Of a stretch of DNA of 64,000 nt, positions 31,849 through 45,147 are shown one piece after another. The stretch is from NCBI RefSeq assembly GCF_002105155.1, contig NW_019029049.1:62001-126000 (forward strand), given 5' to 3'. This DNA is from Lobosporangium transversale. Lineage: Eukaryota; Mortierellomycota; Mortierellomycetes; Mortierellales; Mortierellaceae. How positions within the stretch are numbered: the stretch's first letter is position 1; every line of letters starts with the position of its first letter. The notes under the pieces are model-generated. The model worked only from the letters and a program-made list of their open reading frames with translations. It was not told where the DNA came from and did not search any database. Made by a program: the position numbers and the translations under genes.

Positions 31849-33544
31849 CTTGAAGGCCATTTGGCGACACCAAAGATAATTGTCTAAGGATGCCTATGAT
31901 CCACTGCTTAATATATATATGGTTGCCCCACTCCTGATCATTCTTATAGATCTCCCCTAGCAATGTGATAGCATCTTGCCGCGTATCCATGCTCCACTTT
32001 GTATCTGCTGCTATCTGTCCCAGTCTTTGACATAGTCCCCATTGGAATGCTACTTCATTTCGACAGGATACTTCACATACAAGAGCCTTGAACTTGGTCA
32101 GTTCGCCTGTCTGGAGTAGTCCATCAGCTACTCGAAGTACTGGATACCATCCTGACTTGTGACTGAAGCTCAGTCCTTCTTCCATACACTCTCTAAACAT
32201 CGTTCCACTTTCATAAAGTGATGTTGCTCCCTTGTACATCTGCAGACTCTTATCTATGATATCTGTCACTGATGGGAATACTTTCTGTATGTTGCTTATT
32301 TCATCCATGAAGCCATTTAAATCTAAACCCTTAGCTGCACTGACTGCCCCAAACATTCCTTGGAGTACTGCCAATGTCTGTCGGAGCATGGCTTGTATGG
32401 TTGATTCGTCGTCTGGGATATACTGAAGTGCTTGGAACGCATAAGCTGCCTGATAGACCAGATAAGGATCGGAACTGTCCTTCAGTCCCTTGAGGTATGC
32501 AGCAAGTGGCTCATGGAGTTGTTCTCGCTTCAGACCCTTGACTTGGTTGTTGACCATGGCATCGAGGACATGTGAGACTGTGGCTGAGAGCCGATAGAGA
32601 TGGTCTCCAGATTGAGTATGAGTACTTTGCAAGCGAGAATTGAGAGTATTGAGGATTGAGACAAGGTCGTCCGAGTCGAGGTATCCAGGGGGAGCATGCC
32701 GTATCAACTGAGCCAGTCCTTCCAGCAAATGTGTCCCCAGCATGATGTTCTGGCTGATGCCATTGATCAAAGCCGCAAGCAGTGCTCTGAACTGGGTTTG
32801 GTCGAGAACTGGAGCCAGAGCCACAACCTCAGCAACAGTAGCTTCTGCTTTAATTTCATCGCTAATGAATAGCCTAATCACATCCGATGCCAATTTGTGC
32901 AATCGATCATGTTCATCTCGATCGTCCGATACGGCCTGGCACCACTCTCTTTCGGTGTCAGTGAGATCGGTTAAGGGAAAAGGAGCAGTAGGAAGCAGGC
33001 TAAGGCAGTATGTAAGTTGCTGAACATCATTCAGACTTGCATCGGCATCTGGTAAGCTGTATCTGGTGACTGTTGGGAGCTCATTGTGGTTGAATATGTC
33101 CTTTGATATAGTTGCAGTGGTATGTGTTGGTATAACTCGATTACTGCCCTCGCTATCTTTTTGTTTAGTTGTGCTATCGTCATGGGTCCCTTGGATGTAT
33201 CCCCATTTCTCTGCCTTCCTGTCTCGTCTTTGTGCATCAGCTGAGTGACCCAATTGCTCGAATAAGCGAGCAAGTTGATAGTAGGCTGAGCCAATACCTT
33301 GACGCAATACCATGTCTTCATTGGAACCTGAAGAGGCCAAAGAGGTTGAAGTCGTTGAAGTGAGGGGCCTTTTTGCAGGCTTCTGAATACGAGACAGCAC
33401 AGAGTCAGCATCGAGGCATAGCTCTGTCACTAGGATGCGATCGTCGTCTATGGTGCGAGTGCCTTGCATGTAGAAATTGAAGAGTTTCAAGGCCTGTGAT
33501 GGCGAGAGTGCACTCCGTGAAGGTGAATTGGTGCTACCAAACAT

Positions 33545-34989
33545 GCTTTATTGCTTTTGCGTTTGCCCTTGAACTGTAGTATTGTAGTCTACCTCAACGT
33601 CCTTGAAAGAAGAATGGTCGTCAAAGGACTGTTTGTTAGTTCTGAGCGGAAATAGTGTTTTCATTCATGTCCCAGACATGTTTACATTGCTCTTACATGC
33701 ACGTATAATTCAAAAAGTTCAAACCTACAAAAAAGAAATGCAATGGTAATCGTTTGCTGTGGAGGATGAAGGATGAAGAATAAAAGATGATGAAAAGGAT
33801 GAGAGGTGAAAGATTGAATCCATGTCCTCCATGTAAGGGCCTGACTTTTGTGGAACCGTTGCTTCGCAATCAATCATTCAACTAAAAATGCCAAACTCGC
33901 GCCTTTGCTACATTTGCCACATTACTACATTTGCTACATTTGCTTTTTTTATGATGCCTGTTGGCCAATAGACAATTGCTTTTTGTTCTTTCAGCTCGAG
34001 TCATTTCTATTTTTTTTTTTTTAATTGAGAGGGCTAACGAATGTCCTTTTGGCACATGAATGCAGAATGATTTGTAAGATCCAGCTTTGTGTGTGCTGGG
34101 CTGTGTAGAAATGTTTACATGCATGCCATGCATGAATATCCCCACATGTGACAGGTAAGATAGAAGCGCATCTTTGCCTCCTTATACAAGACAATGGTCG
34201 ATACACATCATCAGCCTTGACATGCCCCAGCTTTTGCTTTCAAGACGGCAACAGAAATTAGCTTTTAAAAATGACTATATTCGAATGAAAGACATACATC
34301 AGATCCTTCCTGGATATGTCCGGTATACAATCATTCAAAGTTTAAGGAGGCTCAATAAGCAGTTACAAAGAGAGATTATATACTTGCTTTGACTTGTACT
34401 TATTGAATAAGGATTTGCAAACCGGTACCTTGGACCATCATATCGAGACGCCTTCTTTAACTGGAGATGGGCAGACATACAATAGTTGACTTGATTTAGA
34501 TATCGATAAAAAAAAAAAAAAAAAAAAAAGTTTTAGCTTGCTACATAAGAGGCAAAGAAGCTGAGGACTATTTGTCAATGCGATAAACACACAACTTTAT
34601 TAGAGCATGAGTCGCATATGATTGCCCTAATCATAACGCGAGACGTCGTCATGCAGCATAACATGGCAATGATCTGAAGGAAGAGATATAACAAATTGAT
34701 CGACAAATAGAATGTTCAGTCTTGTATGATTACAATTAATGTAATGCAACTACTCATTCGCTCATGATACCCTTGTTCCCTCTACTGACTGATCCACATT
34801 GTCTACAAACTACAGACCAAAGAGTGATCAATCATGGCGGAATCATTTTCCCTTCCCACCAAGCTCATTGTCGAGGGCAATGGGTTTGAACATGCCCAAA
34901 AAAATGGCTGACCTGGGATTTATGTGCGGTCTAGTTGGCCATGCGCTGTAACACAATAAAATCCTAAACGGTGCATGCTTACCAAAGTG

Positions 34990-35022
<33 letters not shown>

Positions 35023-35440
35023 ATATCAGGCTGGAGAGAAACTATTACTCCCTCATCTCTTTGCAAGGAAATGATAATCTTTGAACAATCATCACTAGTG
35101 TAGTTTTCGAATCTTGTTGCCATCAGTTTGCCAAGGTGATATCAGCTTTACAGCGATGTCACTTGCCGATTTATGCAGGACCCAGTTCAGAGAAGCCTTT
35201 GGAGAAGCCTTTGGAGAAAGGAAACAAGTCAGGGACAAATCTATAGTAAAAGATTTTTTTTTCATTGCCACCATTTGCTTCTTGGGTAGACGTGTGCAGA
35301 CTTGTGGATGAAGGTTTGTTTAAGAGGAAGAGTGCGTATTTGTCCAATCATTGAAGCCACTCAAATACTCCGCCATCTAATCGCAAGTACAATGCTTAAT
35401 AAAACCCTTTTCTCTTTTTTTCTTTTCTCTCTTTTTTCAA
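33545..35440. other. NLR3 upstream region, nearly identical to 42394-44290
   Basis: No gene supported. The first 700 nt are also nearly identical to the upstream DNA of NLR5. A short ATG-started segment near 34834 (MAESFSLPTKLIVEGNGFEH) ends quickly and is not recognised. Poly(A) tracts occur at about 34508-34530 and 34990-35020. AT-rich with several blocks homologous to the NLR1 and NLR2 upstream DNA. Confidence 0.55.
33762..33817 (-). repeat. GATGAA-rich repeat upstream of NLR3
   Basis: GGATGAAGGATGAAGAATAA-type purine run about 220-270 nt before the NLR3 ATG. Identical copies lie at 42611-42664 (NLR4) and 51485-51540 (NLR5). Confidence 0.6.
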
Positions 35441-35449
35441 ACCCGTCTT

Positions 35450-36130
35450 TCAATGTCAACTGTAGCGAGGGAAGCAACCACCGCCCTTACTCCTACCGCT
35501 ACTACAGCTATTACCGCCATTGTTACTTTCAAATCAATACACGGGAACAAGAACCTATCGGTAACAGGATGGTCTACATCAACTAAACCAAAAGTCCAAA
35601 CTAATTTCGCGGACTGTATCTGGTTTAACATGGAAAAAAGCAATGCAGATAATGGCTATATTCGCCATCATTGGCCTATCAATAAAAAAAAAATTAAAAT
35701 CATCATCATGCTTAGCTTGGGGATATACTTTTATATTCGATCACCTTTATACCCACAGTTGAATGGCAAAGCGGTGTTTATGGACAAAACATGGACAATA
35801 GGCAGACTGCTCTACAAAGTCACAGAGTGCCTCAACGTTACAATACATGTGGATATAAATGAGCCCTTCGTCGTCAACGGGGCTCCTTTTCCCTATTCTG
35901 TTTGTAAACATGTCCCCAACATTGAACATCAGCAAAAAGTACACAGCTACATAATCATTAGTACGATATCGTTTTTATTGTACATCAATAGAGATTAGGC
36001 ATCTTTCATGTCAAGGACCCAGAGAATGTAGCCCAGCCTACTTGGCATGCATGATCGTCTAGAACAAATATCGAACGTTGAAAGCAGTGACATAATTTAC
36101 TTCTTCAGGCTGGGGCTATCCAGACCTTAA
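35450..36130 (+). pseudogene. ZFAND1 3' fragment downstream of NLR4
   Basis: A 181-codon open frame starts MSTVAREATTALTPTATT and matches the low-complexity linker (ending STSTKPK, compare STATKPK in the complete gene) and the ubiquitin-like part (YIRSPLYPQL, FMDKTWTIGRLLYK) of the ZFAND1-like gene. Intron boundaries are blurred, exon 4 is recognisable (ATCTTTCATGTCAAGGACC to CAGACCTTAAG) but altered, and no AN1 finger remains. Nearly identical to 44297-44977, so it was duplicated again with its NLR neighbour. Confidence 0.7.
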
Positions 36131-36299
36131 GAATATAGAAATAGTTGTTAAACATTGTTTTACAAACACAAACAGCCCTTCTCAAGGCACCCTATTTTAT
36201 CCAGAAAAGCACTTTCTTTTTCATGAAAACGCTATCTATCAACACTCTATATCAGCACTTTATTTATACTCCAAGCGACTTTCTGAATATCCATCCTCT

Positions 36300-39200
36300 T
36301 TACTCGTGAGGCTCGCATGAGATGATATGTGCAATATCACATTCGTTGCACACACTGCATTTGAGCAGGTAACTCCCTATCGACTGGTTTGTTTCTGCCA
36401 ATCTTGTCAATGGTGCTTCTTCGCTCAGACCTCCTGCCTCTGAATCTGCCTTTATTGATGGTTCTTGGCAATGGCCCACTTGATTGGACGCACTCTGGGC
36501 CTCGGATGCTATTGATGGCGTTCCTACACTCTTGATCGTCTCATGTACAGCCAAAGAGGAGCATTGCTTGTCTATAGCTCCACGCTGCACTAGAAGCTTC
36601 CTGCTGACTTCACTCAACCCATCTACATCTTGAATACGAGCGTTATTTGCATTAATGACCGTTTGTATTGTGCTCCACTTTAGGTGGTATTGATGTTCTT
36701 CATCCATCTTCACAATCTGCCACATCCGAATAGAACCATCCCAAGAGCCTGTAACCAAATAGTGGCCCTCTCCAGAGGCATTCCATACAAGCGTGGAAAC
36801 AGCTCCGCCTTCAAATGGCATTACAATCAAACACTGGCCTGATTTCGGATCCCACACTCGCACTGACCTGTCGCTACTGCTTGAGGCAAGGTATCTTCCA
36901 TCAGGTGAATAAGCCATACCAGTGATGGAGCTGGTGTGTTCTTTAAGCACACACAGTATTGACCCTGTTTCAGTATCCACCACACTAACCAGCCCTTTCT
37001 CATCTCCAACAGCCATCTGTTGACTGCATGGTGAAAATGCTACACGATCTGTATTTTTGTCAAACTGTGTTTCGTAACAGAGTTCACCCGTCTCCGCACT
37101 CCATACTGTCAAGCTCTTCTGCTCAACGTCGCGTAACCACGCTATCTTTCGGCTGTCAGGCGTGTATACGATATAAGAGCCCGGGCTTGCTTCATCACTC
37201 ATTTCATGCTGGAGGTCTCCTGATTGAGCTTTCCAAACTTTGAGATTTCCATCGTGATCGTACGAAGCAATCTGGTCGCCATTGGGTGAGAACATCACAT
37301 TATGCACCTCTGCTTTGTGGCCATGTAGTGTGCGGATGAGCTCTCCTGTTTGTGTGTTCCATAGAGTCACATCTCCAGATCCATGGCCACAGACAATTTG
37401 GTGGCCAGTGGGTGAGAAATCAAAGGCAATGGTATCATCAGCACCTTCACCTTGTAGCTCCAAAGTGTGAACGAGTACGCCCGTTCGGACATCCCAAAGA
37501 TAGACGCGTAGAGAGTAATGTATAGGTAAAGAGGCAAGCAACTGGCCATCAGGTGAATACTTGGTATCTTTTATATATTCATCGCGGCATTGTAAAACGT
37601 GAATGGGCTGTCCTGTCTTTGAATCCCACATGCTTAACGTTCCATTGCTACTCCATGAAGCTACTTGCTGCCCATTCAGCGAGATCCTGACGCCAAAGAT
37701 ACTTGATGAATAGCTATGTAAGTCATGACTGGATTGTTGCGGTCGAGTATCCCAAAGACGTATCGTTCCGTCATAACTGAAGGACGCAATCTGGTGGTTG
37801 GTTGGTGAATATGCCAAGCAGTTTATTATCCCAGAATGACCGTGGAAGGAATTCCATGGGTTGTCCTGTTCTCGCATCCAAAAGCATTATTGGGTTACCC
37901 AAATCGCAAACGGCTATCGTTTCTCCGGTTGGTGAATACTTTACATTAGCGATTAAAAAAAATGTTTTTTCGATGATATGAATGACTTCTCCTGTTTGCA
38001 TATCCCACTGATATACCGTGTCATAGGTGGATGAAGCAGCGAACTTTCCGTTAGGTGAATACTGTATCCTTCCGACAGAATTACCATGCTCTAAACTAAA
38101 CTTCTTTTGGCCAGTTCCAACATCCCACACATGAGCGTCGTTACAAAGAGTAATGATTTCCTGGCCATTAGGTGAATATACAACCCGTCCAATCTCACTC
38201 TCATTTTCCATCACCAACATCGACTGTTGCCCCCGATGTCGCATCCCACAACCGCAATCTCTTGTCTTCGCCGCCAGTTGCAATCTGCTTTCCATCAGGC
38301 GAATATGCCACAGCCCACACAGGACCACCATGCTCCTCTAACATAAATTTGAGGATGCCTGTTTGGGTGTCCCACACTCGCACTGAGCAATCATCGCTAG
38401 CTGAGGCAAGGTCGTTCCCGCTTGGTGAGTACGCTACACAGCGGACAAGCTTTGTATGGCCCACTAATCTGCGAACTAATGCTCCTGATGTTGCATCCCA
38501 AACTAAAATTGCCGTTTGAAGAATGCCCCAGATGGCAATATACCTGCTGTCTGGTGAATATAAAAGGTAGTTTCCGATTTCATCATCCACCAAAGTCCCA
38601 AAGCTTCTCCCATCTTGATGTGTCATATACGATGATTGAACACTTTTCTGATTCATCTGCGGCAACTGCAGCGAGCGTCTTGCCATCAGGCGAATATGAC
38701 CCATACAATACCTTGCCACTTGCTTCAAGAAGTGGCCACTCTCCAAATTGTACATCTGCCATCTTTGCTCCACTCAGGTTTGCTTCTCGAAGCCAGCATT
38801 TTCGTAAGTTGACCTTCCTCAGATCTGCTCCTTGTAGCTGAGCATACTCGAAAATACCATGGCTGACATCTGCTTCCTGGAATCTGAATGCCTCGCAGGT
38901 CTGCTCTGATGAATGACTCGCCTGATCGGACCAAGATTGTCATCGCATTCGCTGCTGCTATCCCCACTTGCTATGCTCTTCGAGAGTTCTACATATCCAT
39001 AAAGCTGTTGCTTGAACACCGGCTCAAGACGGACACGATCCTCCAGGAACTGAAGAATAGATGGTTCATCTACAAAACTCCTCCATACTAAAGGTGATGT
39101 CTCATCAGCTTGACCACATCCACTTCTTGCTCGCTCCCTTATATCCATGCCTTCAAAACTAAACACTGAACTAACACTCGTCGACGAGAGAGCGATGTGA

Positions 39201-42200
39201 TTGCATTTACTTCATCACTTGTAGAATGACCGCTGCTGGCTGCGGATCAAATATCGCCGCACCAGACTGTACTCCAGAATAGATCGATGGAGAAACCGAT
39301 GTGATTCCCTGTACGGTGAGTGGTGATGCCTCACGTACAGGTTCCTTCTATTCTCTTTGCTGAAGTACGCTTCTTTCCATGTACTCATATCCTTGAATGG
39401 CGAGTACTCCACCACTGGATTGCCATCTTGATGCTTATAGATCGCTACAGCCAGCTCTGTCAGGTACTTGACCCCATGCTGTGCAAAACCCTTCATCTGT
39501 CAATATCTGGAACATCCTTCTATCCTCTGGTCTTAATGTCTCGCTTAATCGCTTCTTGCCTCGTTCCAGCCACTGCTCAACAAACTGGTCGTACAGTGTG
39601 ACCCGCTTGATCTTGCTGCTGGAGATCGCTCGACCTGGATCCACCATTCGTGGAAGTACTTCTAGTGACATCGATAGTATGAATGGGTTCTTCACAAGCT
39701 CTTGTAAGCTAGGGACCATCTTGAGTGCACCCTTATAGTCCTCCACACCCCACAGTAGATCCATGGAATTGACATATTGTTCGATATAGTCTTCAATCTG
39801 CGCCTCTGAGAATGGCACAATCACTGCCTCTTGGAACAATCCACTGTCTGCTTGATGGTTGCGGTCCATAGGTTGGAACCGGTCTCGATAATCCGATCCA
39901 AGATACTCACTGCGACAACTGATCACCATCTGACATTTCCATTCTCCAGCCTTATTCAGTTGGTTGGCTGCATACAGATTGTTGGTCTGCATGCTCTCAT
40001 CATATCCATCACAGATCAAAACAAATGACTGATTCATCTTCAGTTCCTTGATCTCTAATCCTGTGAATCCGTAATCTCGCAGCTGCTTTGCAACTAGGTC
40101 CTTCTCTGGCTTGTCGATGGCTGGAAGGTTGATAAATAGTGGGATTGGGCCATGTCTCTTTTGGTATGTCTCCCAGAGTATGCGCTCCAGAGCACGGTTG
40201 AATGTGGATTTGCCTGCTCCTGATTCTCCTTGCACAAGCATCACTTTCTGCTCGCTCTAAGAACTCTTTCACTTTGTCCATCAACAAGAACGCTCTTCAT
40301 TGCTTGCTGAGGACTTGCTTTGGCATACTGTTGACATAGAACCTTTGATTATTCCCATCTATCCGCCGTCTCTTTAGTTGCCGTAGACTATCCTCAACAC
40401 CAGACTTCTTCTGTACACGATCAAGTAATTGTGAGGATTCAGGTCGAGAGAGTGTAGCAACAGAGGAGAACTGTATCAATGGGCTCTTGAAGAGAATCCT
40501 GTATAGTTCTTGTTTTTTGTCATCTCCATCCATCTTGAGATCATTCAAAAGAGTGCTGCAGCTGAAATAAACGAGAACAGATGAAGGAGCGAAAGCATGT
40601 ATAGAGTATATGGGTTAGTATATAATGACTGCCTCATCGTCATCAGACATATCCATACAAGAATGAAATGTATACCTTGAAAACCATCTGGTGATAACGA
40701 GGATAGTTGCCTAAGTATATTTACGATCCACTGCTTAATGTGTGTATGGTATCCCCATTCCTAATCATTCCTGTATATCTCTCCTAGGAATGTGGTGGCA
40801 TCTTGCGAATATCCATGCTCCACTTTGTATCTGCTGCTATCTGTCCCAGTCTTTGACATAGTCCCCATTGGAATGCTGCTTCATTTCGACAGGAGACTTC
40901 ACACACAAGAGTCTTGAACCTGGTCAGTTCGCCTCTCTGGAGTAGTCCATCAGCTACTCGAAGTGCTGGATACCATCCTGACTTGCGACTGAAGCTCAGT
41001 CCTTCTTCCATACACTCTCTGAATCTGCTCCGCTCTCATAGAGTGATGTTGCTTCCTTGTACACCTGCAGACTCTTGTCCATGATATCTGTCACTGATGG
41101 AAGTCCTTTCTGGATGTTGCTTATCTCATCCATAAAGGCATTCATATCCATGTCTTTGACGCACTCACTACTCCAAACACTCCTCGGAGTACTGATGATG
41201 TCCGTCGGAGCATGGCTTGTATGGTTGTTCGTCGTCTGGAATATACAATAGAGCTTGGAAGCATAAGCTGCTTGATAGACCAGATGAGGGTCTGAACTCT
41301 CTTTCAGTCCCTTGAGGTATGCAGCAAGTGGCTCATGGAGTTGTTCTCGCTTCAGACCCTTGACTTGGTTGTTGACCATGGCATCGAGGACATGTGAGAC
41401 TGTAGCTGAGAGGCGATAGAGATGTCTTCAGATTGGCTATGTGTGCTTTGCAAGCGAGAATTAAGAGTATGAGGATTGAAACAAGATCATCCGAGTCGAG
41501 ATATCCAAGAGGAGCATGTGTATCAACTGGGCCAATCCTTCCAGCAAATGTGTCTCCAGTATGACGTTTTGCCTGATTCCATTGATCAAAGCTGCAAGCA
41601 GTGCTCTGAACTGTGTTTGGTCGAGAACTGGAGCCAGAGCCACAACCTCAGCAACAGTAGCTTCGGCCTTAATCTCATCGCTGATGAACAGTTCAATCAC
41701 ATCCGATCTCAGTTTACGCAATCGATCATGCTCATCTTGATTGCTTGATATGGCCTGCTGCCACTCTTTCTCATGGTTATTAAGGTCATTTGTTTGGATA
41801 GAAGCAGTAGGAAACAGACTGAGACAATATGCAAGCTGCCAGATGTTATCCAGACTTGCATCAACATCTGGTAAGTTGTACCTGATGACTGTTGGAGATT
41901 CATTGTGGTTGAATATGTCCTTCGAAATAGTTGTGATGGCCTGTACTGGTGTGAATCGCACTGGCTCCATCATCTTGGATTCGCTGACTTGTTGGTTAAC
42001 AGCGATAATACTGTTATTGCTGTCGTTGTTGTTGCTCCCTCGGATGTATCCCCATTTCTCTGCCTTCTTGTCTCGTCTTTGTGCATCAGCTGAGTGACCC
42101 AATTGATCAAATAAGCGAGCAAGTTGATAGTAGGCTGAGCCAATATCTTGACGCAATACCATGTCTTCATTGGAACCTGAAGAGGTCAAAGAGGTTGAAG

Positions 42201-42393
42201 TCGTTGAAGTGAGGGGCCTTTTTGCAGGCTTCTGAATACGAGACAGCACAGAGTCAGCATCGAGGCATAGCTCTGTCACTAGGATGCGATCGTCGTCTAT
42301 GGTGCGAGTGCCTTGCATGTAGAAATTGAAGAGTTTCAAGGCCTGTGATGGCGAGAGTGCACTCCGTGAAGGTGAATTGGTGCTACCAAACAT
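36300..42393 (-). pseudogene. NLR4: NACHT-pentapeptide-WD40 gene with many 1-nt indels
   Basis: Closest relative of NLR5. The WD40 half (36300 to about 39000) and the N-terminal half are nearly identical to NLR5, but the NACHT part differs (P-loop GESGAGKST instead of GDSGAGKST, and QLRDYGFTGLEIKEL against QLQDYGFTDSEIKEL). Indels against NLR5 include extra bases near 37852, 38223, 38597 and 38871 and lost bases near 38965, 39115, 39180, 39223, 39256, 40256, 41160 and 41470, giving more than ten reading breaks. The gene is about 26 nt shorter than NLR5. Many indels sit in short homopolymers. An intron candidate with GT donor (40675-40562) precedes the NACHT part. It is read as a pseudogene, with assembly or base-call error as a serious alternative. 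Confidence 0.8.
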
Positions 42394-43837
42394 GCTTTAT
42401 TGCTTTTGCGTTTGCCCTTGAACTGTAGTATTGTAGTCTACCTCAACGTCCTTGAAAGAAGAATGGTCGTCAAAGGACTGTTTGTTAGTTCTGAGCGGAA
42501 ATAGTGTTTTCATTCATGTCCCAGACATGTTTACATTGCTCTTACATGCACGTATAATTCAAAAAGTTCAAACCTACAAAAAAGAAATGCAATGGTAATC
42601 GTTTGCTGTGGAGGATGAAGGATGAAGAATAAAAGATGATGAAAAGGATGAGAGGTGAAAGATTGAATCCATGTCCTCCATGTAAGGGCCTGACTTTTGT
42701 GGAACCGTTGCTTCGCAATCAATCATTCAACTAAAAATGCCAAACTCGCGCCTTTGCTACATTTGCCACATTACTACATTTGCTACATTTGCTTTTTTTA
42801 TGATGCCTGTTGGCCAATAGACAATTGCTTTTTGTTCTTTCAGCTCGAGTCATTTCTATTTTTTTTTTTTAATTGAGAGGGCTAACGAATGTCCTTTTGG
42901 CACATGAATGCAGAATGATTTGTAAGATCCAGCTTTGTGTGTGCTGGGCTGTGTAGAAATGTTTACATGCATGCCATGCATGAATATCCCCACATGTGAC
43001 AGGTAAGATAGAAGCGCATCTTTGCCTCCTTATACAAGACAATGGTCGATAACACATCATCAGCCTTGACATGCCCCAGCTTTTGCTTTCAAGACGGCAA
43101 CAGAAATTAGCTTTTAAAAATGACTATATTCGAATGAAAGACATACATCAGATCCTTCCTGGATATGTCCGGTATACAATCATTCAAAGTTTAAGGAGGC
43201 TCAATAAGCAGTTACAAAGAGAGATTATATACTTGCTTTGACTTGTACTTATTGAATAAGGATTTGCAAACCGGTACCTTGGACCATCATATCGAGACGC
43301 CTTCTTTAACTGGAGATGGGCAGACATACAATAGTTGACTTGATTTAGATATCGATAAAAAAAAAAAAAAAAAAAAAGTTTTAGCTTGCTACATAAGAGG
43401 CAAAGAAGCTGAGGACTATTTGTCAATGCGATAAACACACAACTTTATTAGAGCATGAGTCGCATATGATTGCCCTAATCATAACGCGAGACGTCGTCAT
43501 GCAGCATAACATGGCAATGATCTGAAGGAAGAGATATAACAAATTGATCGACAAATAGAATGTTCAGTCTTGTATGATTACAATTAATGTAATGCAACTA
43601 CTCATTCGCTCATGATACCCTTGTTCCCTCTACTGACTGATCCACATTGTCTACAAACTACAGACCAAAGAGTGATCAATCATGGCGGAATCATTTTCCC
43701 TTCCCACCAAGCTCATTGTCGAGGGCAATGGGTTTGAACATGCCCAAAAAAATGGCTGACCTGGGATTTATGTGCGGTCTAGTTGGCCATGCGCTGTAAC
43801 ACAATAAAATCCTAAACGGTGCATGCTTACCAAAGTG

Positions 43838-43869
<32 letters not shown>

Positions 43870-44296
43870 ATATCAGGCTGGAGAGAAACTATTACTCCCT
43901 CATCTCTTTGCAAGGAAATGATAATCTTTGAACAATCATCACTAGTGTAGTTTTCGAATCTTGTTGCCATCAGTTTGCCAAGGTGATATCAGCTTTACAG
44001 CGATGTCACTTGCCGATTTATGCAGGACCCAGTTCAGAGAAGCCTTTGGAGAAGCCTTTGGAGAAAGGAAACAAGTCAGGGACAAATCTATAGTAAAAGA
44101 TTTTTTTTTCATTGCCACCATTTGCTTCTTGGGTAGACGTGTGCAGACTTGTGGATGAAGGTTTGTTTAAGAGGAAGAGTGCGTATTTGTCCAATCATTG
44201 AAGCCACTCAAATACTCCGCCATCTAATCGCAAGTACAATGCTTAATAAAACCCTTTTCTCTTTTTTTCTTTTCTCTCTTTTTTCAAACCCGTCTT
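42394..44296. other. NLR4 upstream region, tandem copy of 33545-35447
   Basis: Differs from the other copy by only a few bases and by homopolymer length (for example GTCGATAACAC against GTCGATACAC, and the poly(A) tracts). No gene supported. A GATGAA-rich run lies at 42611-42664. Confidence 0.6.
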
Positions 44297-44977
44297 TCAA
44301 TGTCAACTGTAGCGAGGGAAGCAACCACCGCCCTTACTCCTACCGCTACTACAGCTATTACCGCCATTGTTACTTTCAAATCAATACACGGGAACAAGAA
44401 CCTATCGGTAACAGGATGGTCTACATCAACTAAACCAAAAGTCCAAACTAATTTCGCGGACTGTATCTGGTTTAACATGGAAAAAAGCAATGCAGATAAT
44501 GGCTATATTCGCCATCATTGGCCTATCAATAAAAAAAAAATTAAAATCATCATCATGCTTAGCTTGGGGATATACTTTTATATTCGATCACCTTTATACC
44601 CACAGTTGAATGGCAAAGCGGTGTTTATGGACAAAACATGGACAATAGGCAGACTGCTCTACAAAGTCACAGAGTGCCTCAACGTTACAATACATGTGGA
44701 TATAAATGAGCCCTTCGTCGTCAACGGGGCTCCTTTTCCCTATTCTGTTTGTAAACATGTCCCCAACATTGAACATCAGCAAAAAGTACACAGCTACATA
44801 ATCATTAGTACGATATCGTTTTTATTGTACATCAATAGAGATTAGGCATCTTTCATGTCAAGGACCCAGAGAATGTAGCCCAGCCTACTTGGCATGCATG
44901 ATCGTCTAGAACAAATATCGAACGTTGAAAGCAGTGACATAATTTACTTCTTCAGGCTGGGGCTATCCAGACCTTAA
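44297..44977 (+). pseudogene. ZFAND1 3' fragment downstream of NLR5
   Basis: Essentially identical to the fragment at 35450-36130, with the same 181-codon open frame and the same decayed exon 4. It encodes linker plus ubiquitin-like part without AN1 fingers and converges on NLR5. Confidence 0.7.
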
Positions 44978-45147
44978 GAATATAGAAATAGTTGTTAAAC
45001 ATTGTTTTACAAACACAAACAGCCCTTCTCAAGGCACCCTATTTTATCCAGAAAAGCACTTTCTTTTTCATGAAAACGCTATCTATCAACACTCTATATC
45101 AGCACTTTATTTTATACTCCAAGCGACTTTCTGAATATCCATCCTCT

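Larger units (their letters stand above)
25851..33544 (-). pseudogene. NLR3: NACHT-pentapeptide-WD40 gene split by a Tc1-like transposon
   Basis: The 5' part (33544-31513) encodes the N-terminal helical region, from MFGSTNSPSRSALS to LVSPNGLQG, a 122-nt GT-AG intron (31848-31727) and the start of the NACHT linker (AANTLLDDLKMDGDDKK to LKRRRMEDGN). The 3' part (29905-25851) resumes at SQGFYIQQYAKASPQ and has the P-loop GDSGAGKST, Walker B CDGYDES, pentapeptide and WD40 repeats, all in an open frame. The transposon at 29908-31510 separates the two. The C-terminal tail is degenerate (YSVCSECNFAHVISCKLRE), lacking the first cysteine and the last pair. Without the insertion the gene would be intact. 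A truncated product from the 3' part could be made from an internal start, but nothing shows this. Confidence 0.85.

Noticed and set aside
33066-33248. Plus-strand ORFs over NLR N-terminal regions (also 11395-11643, 22261-22503, 41741-42097, 50615-50971)
   Set aside because: Antisense shadows of the Asn/Ser-rich linker codons.
36300-42393. NLR4 as a pure assembly duplicate of NLR5
   Set aside because: Its NACHT and intron region have real substitutions (GESGAGKS P-loop, GT donor) not found in NLR5, so it is a separate paralogue even if its base quality is doubtful.
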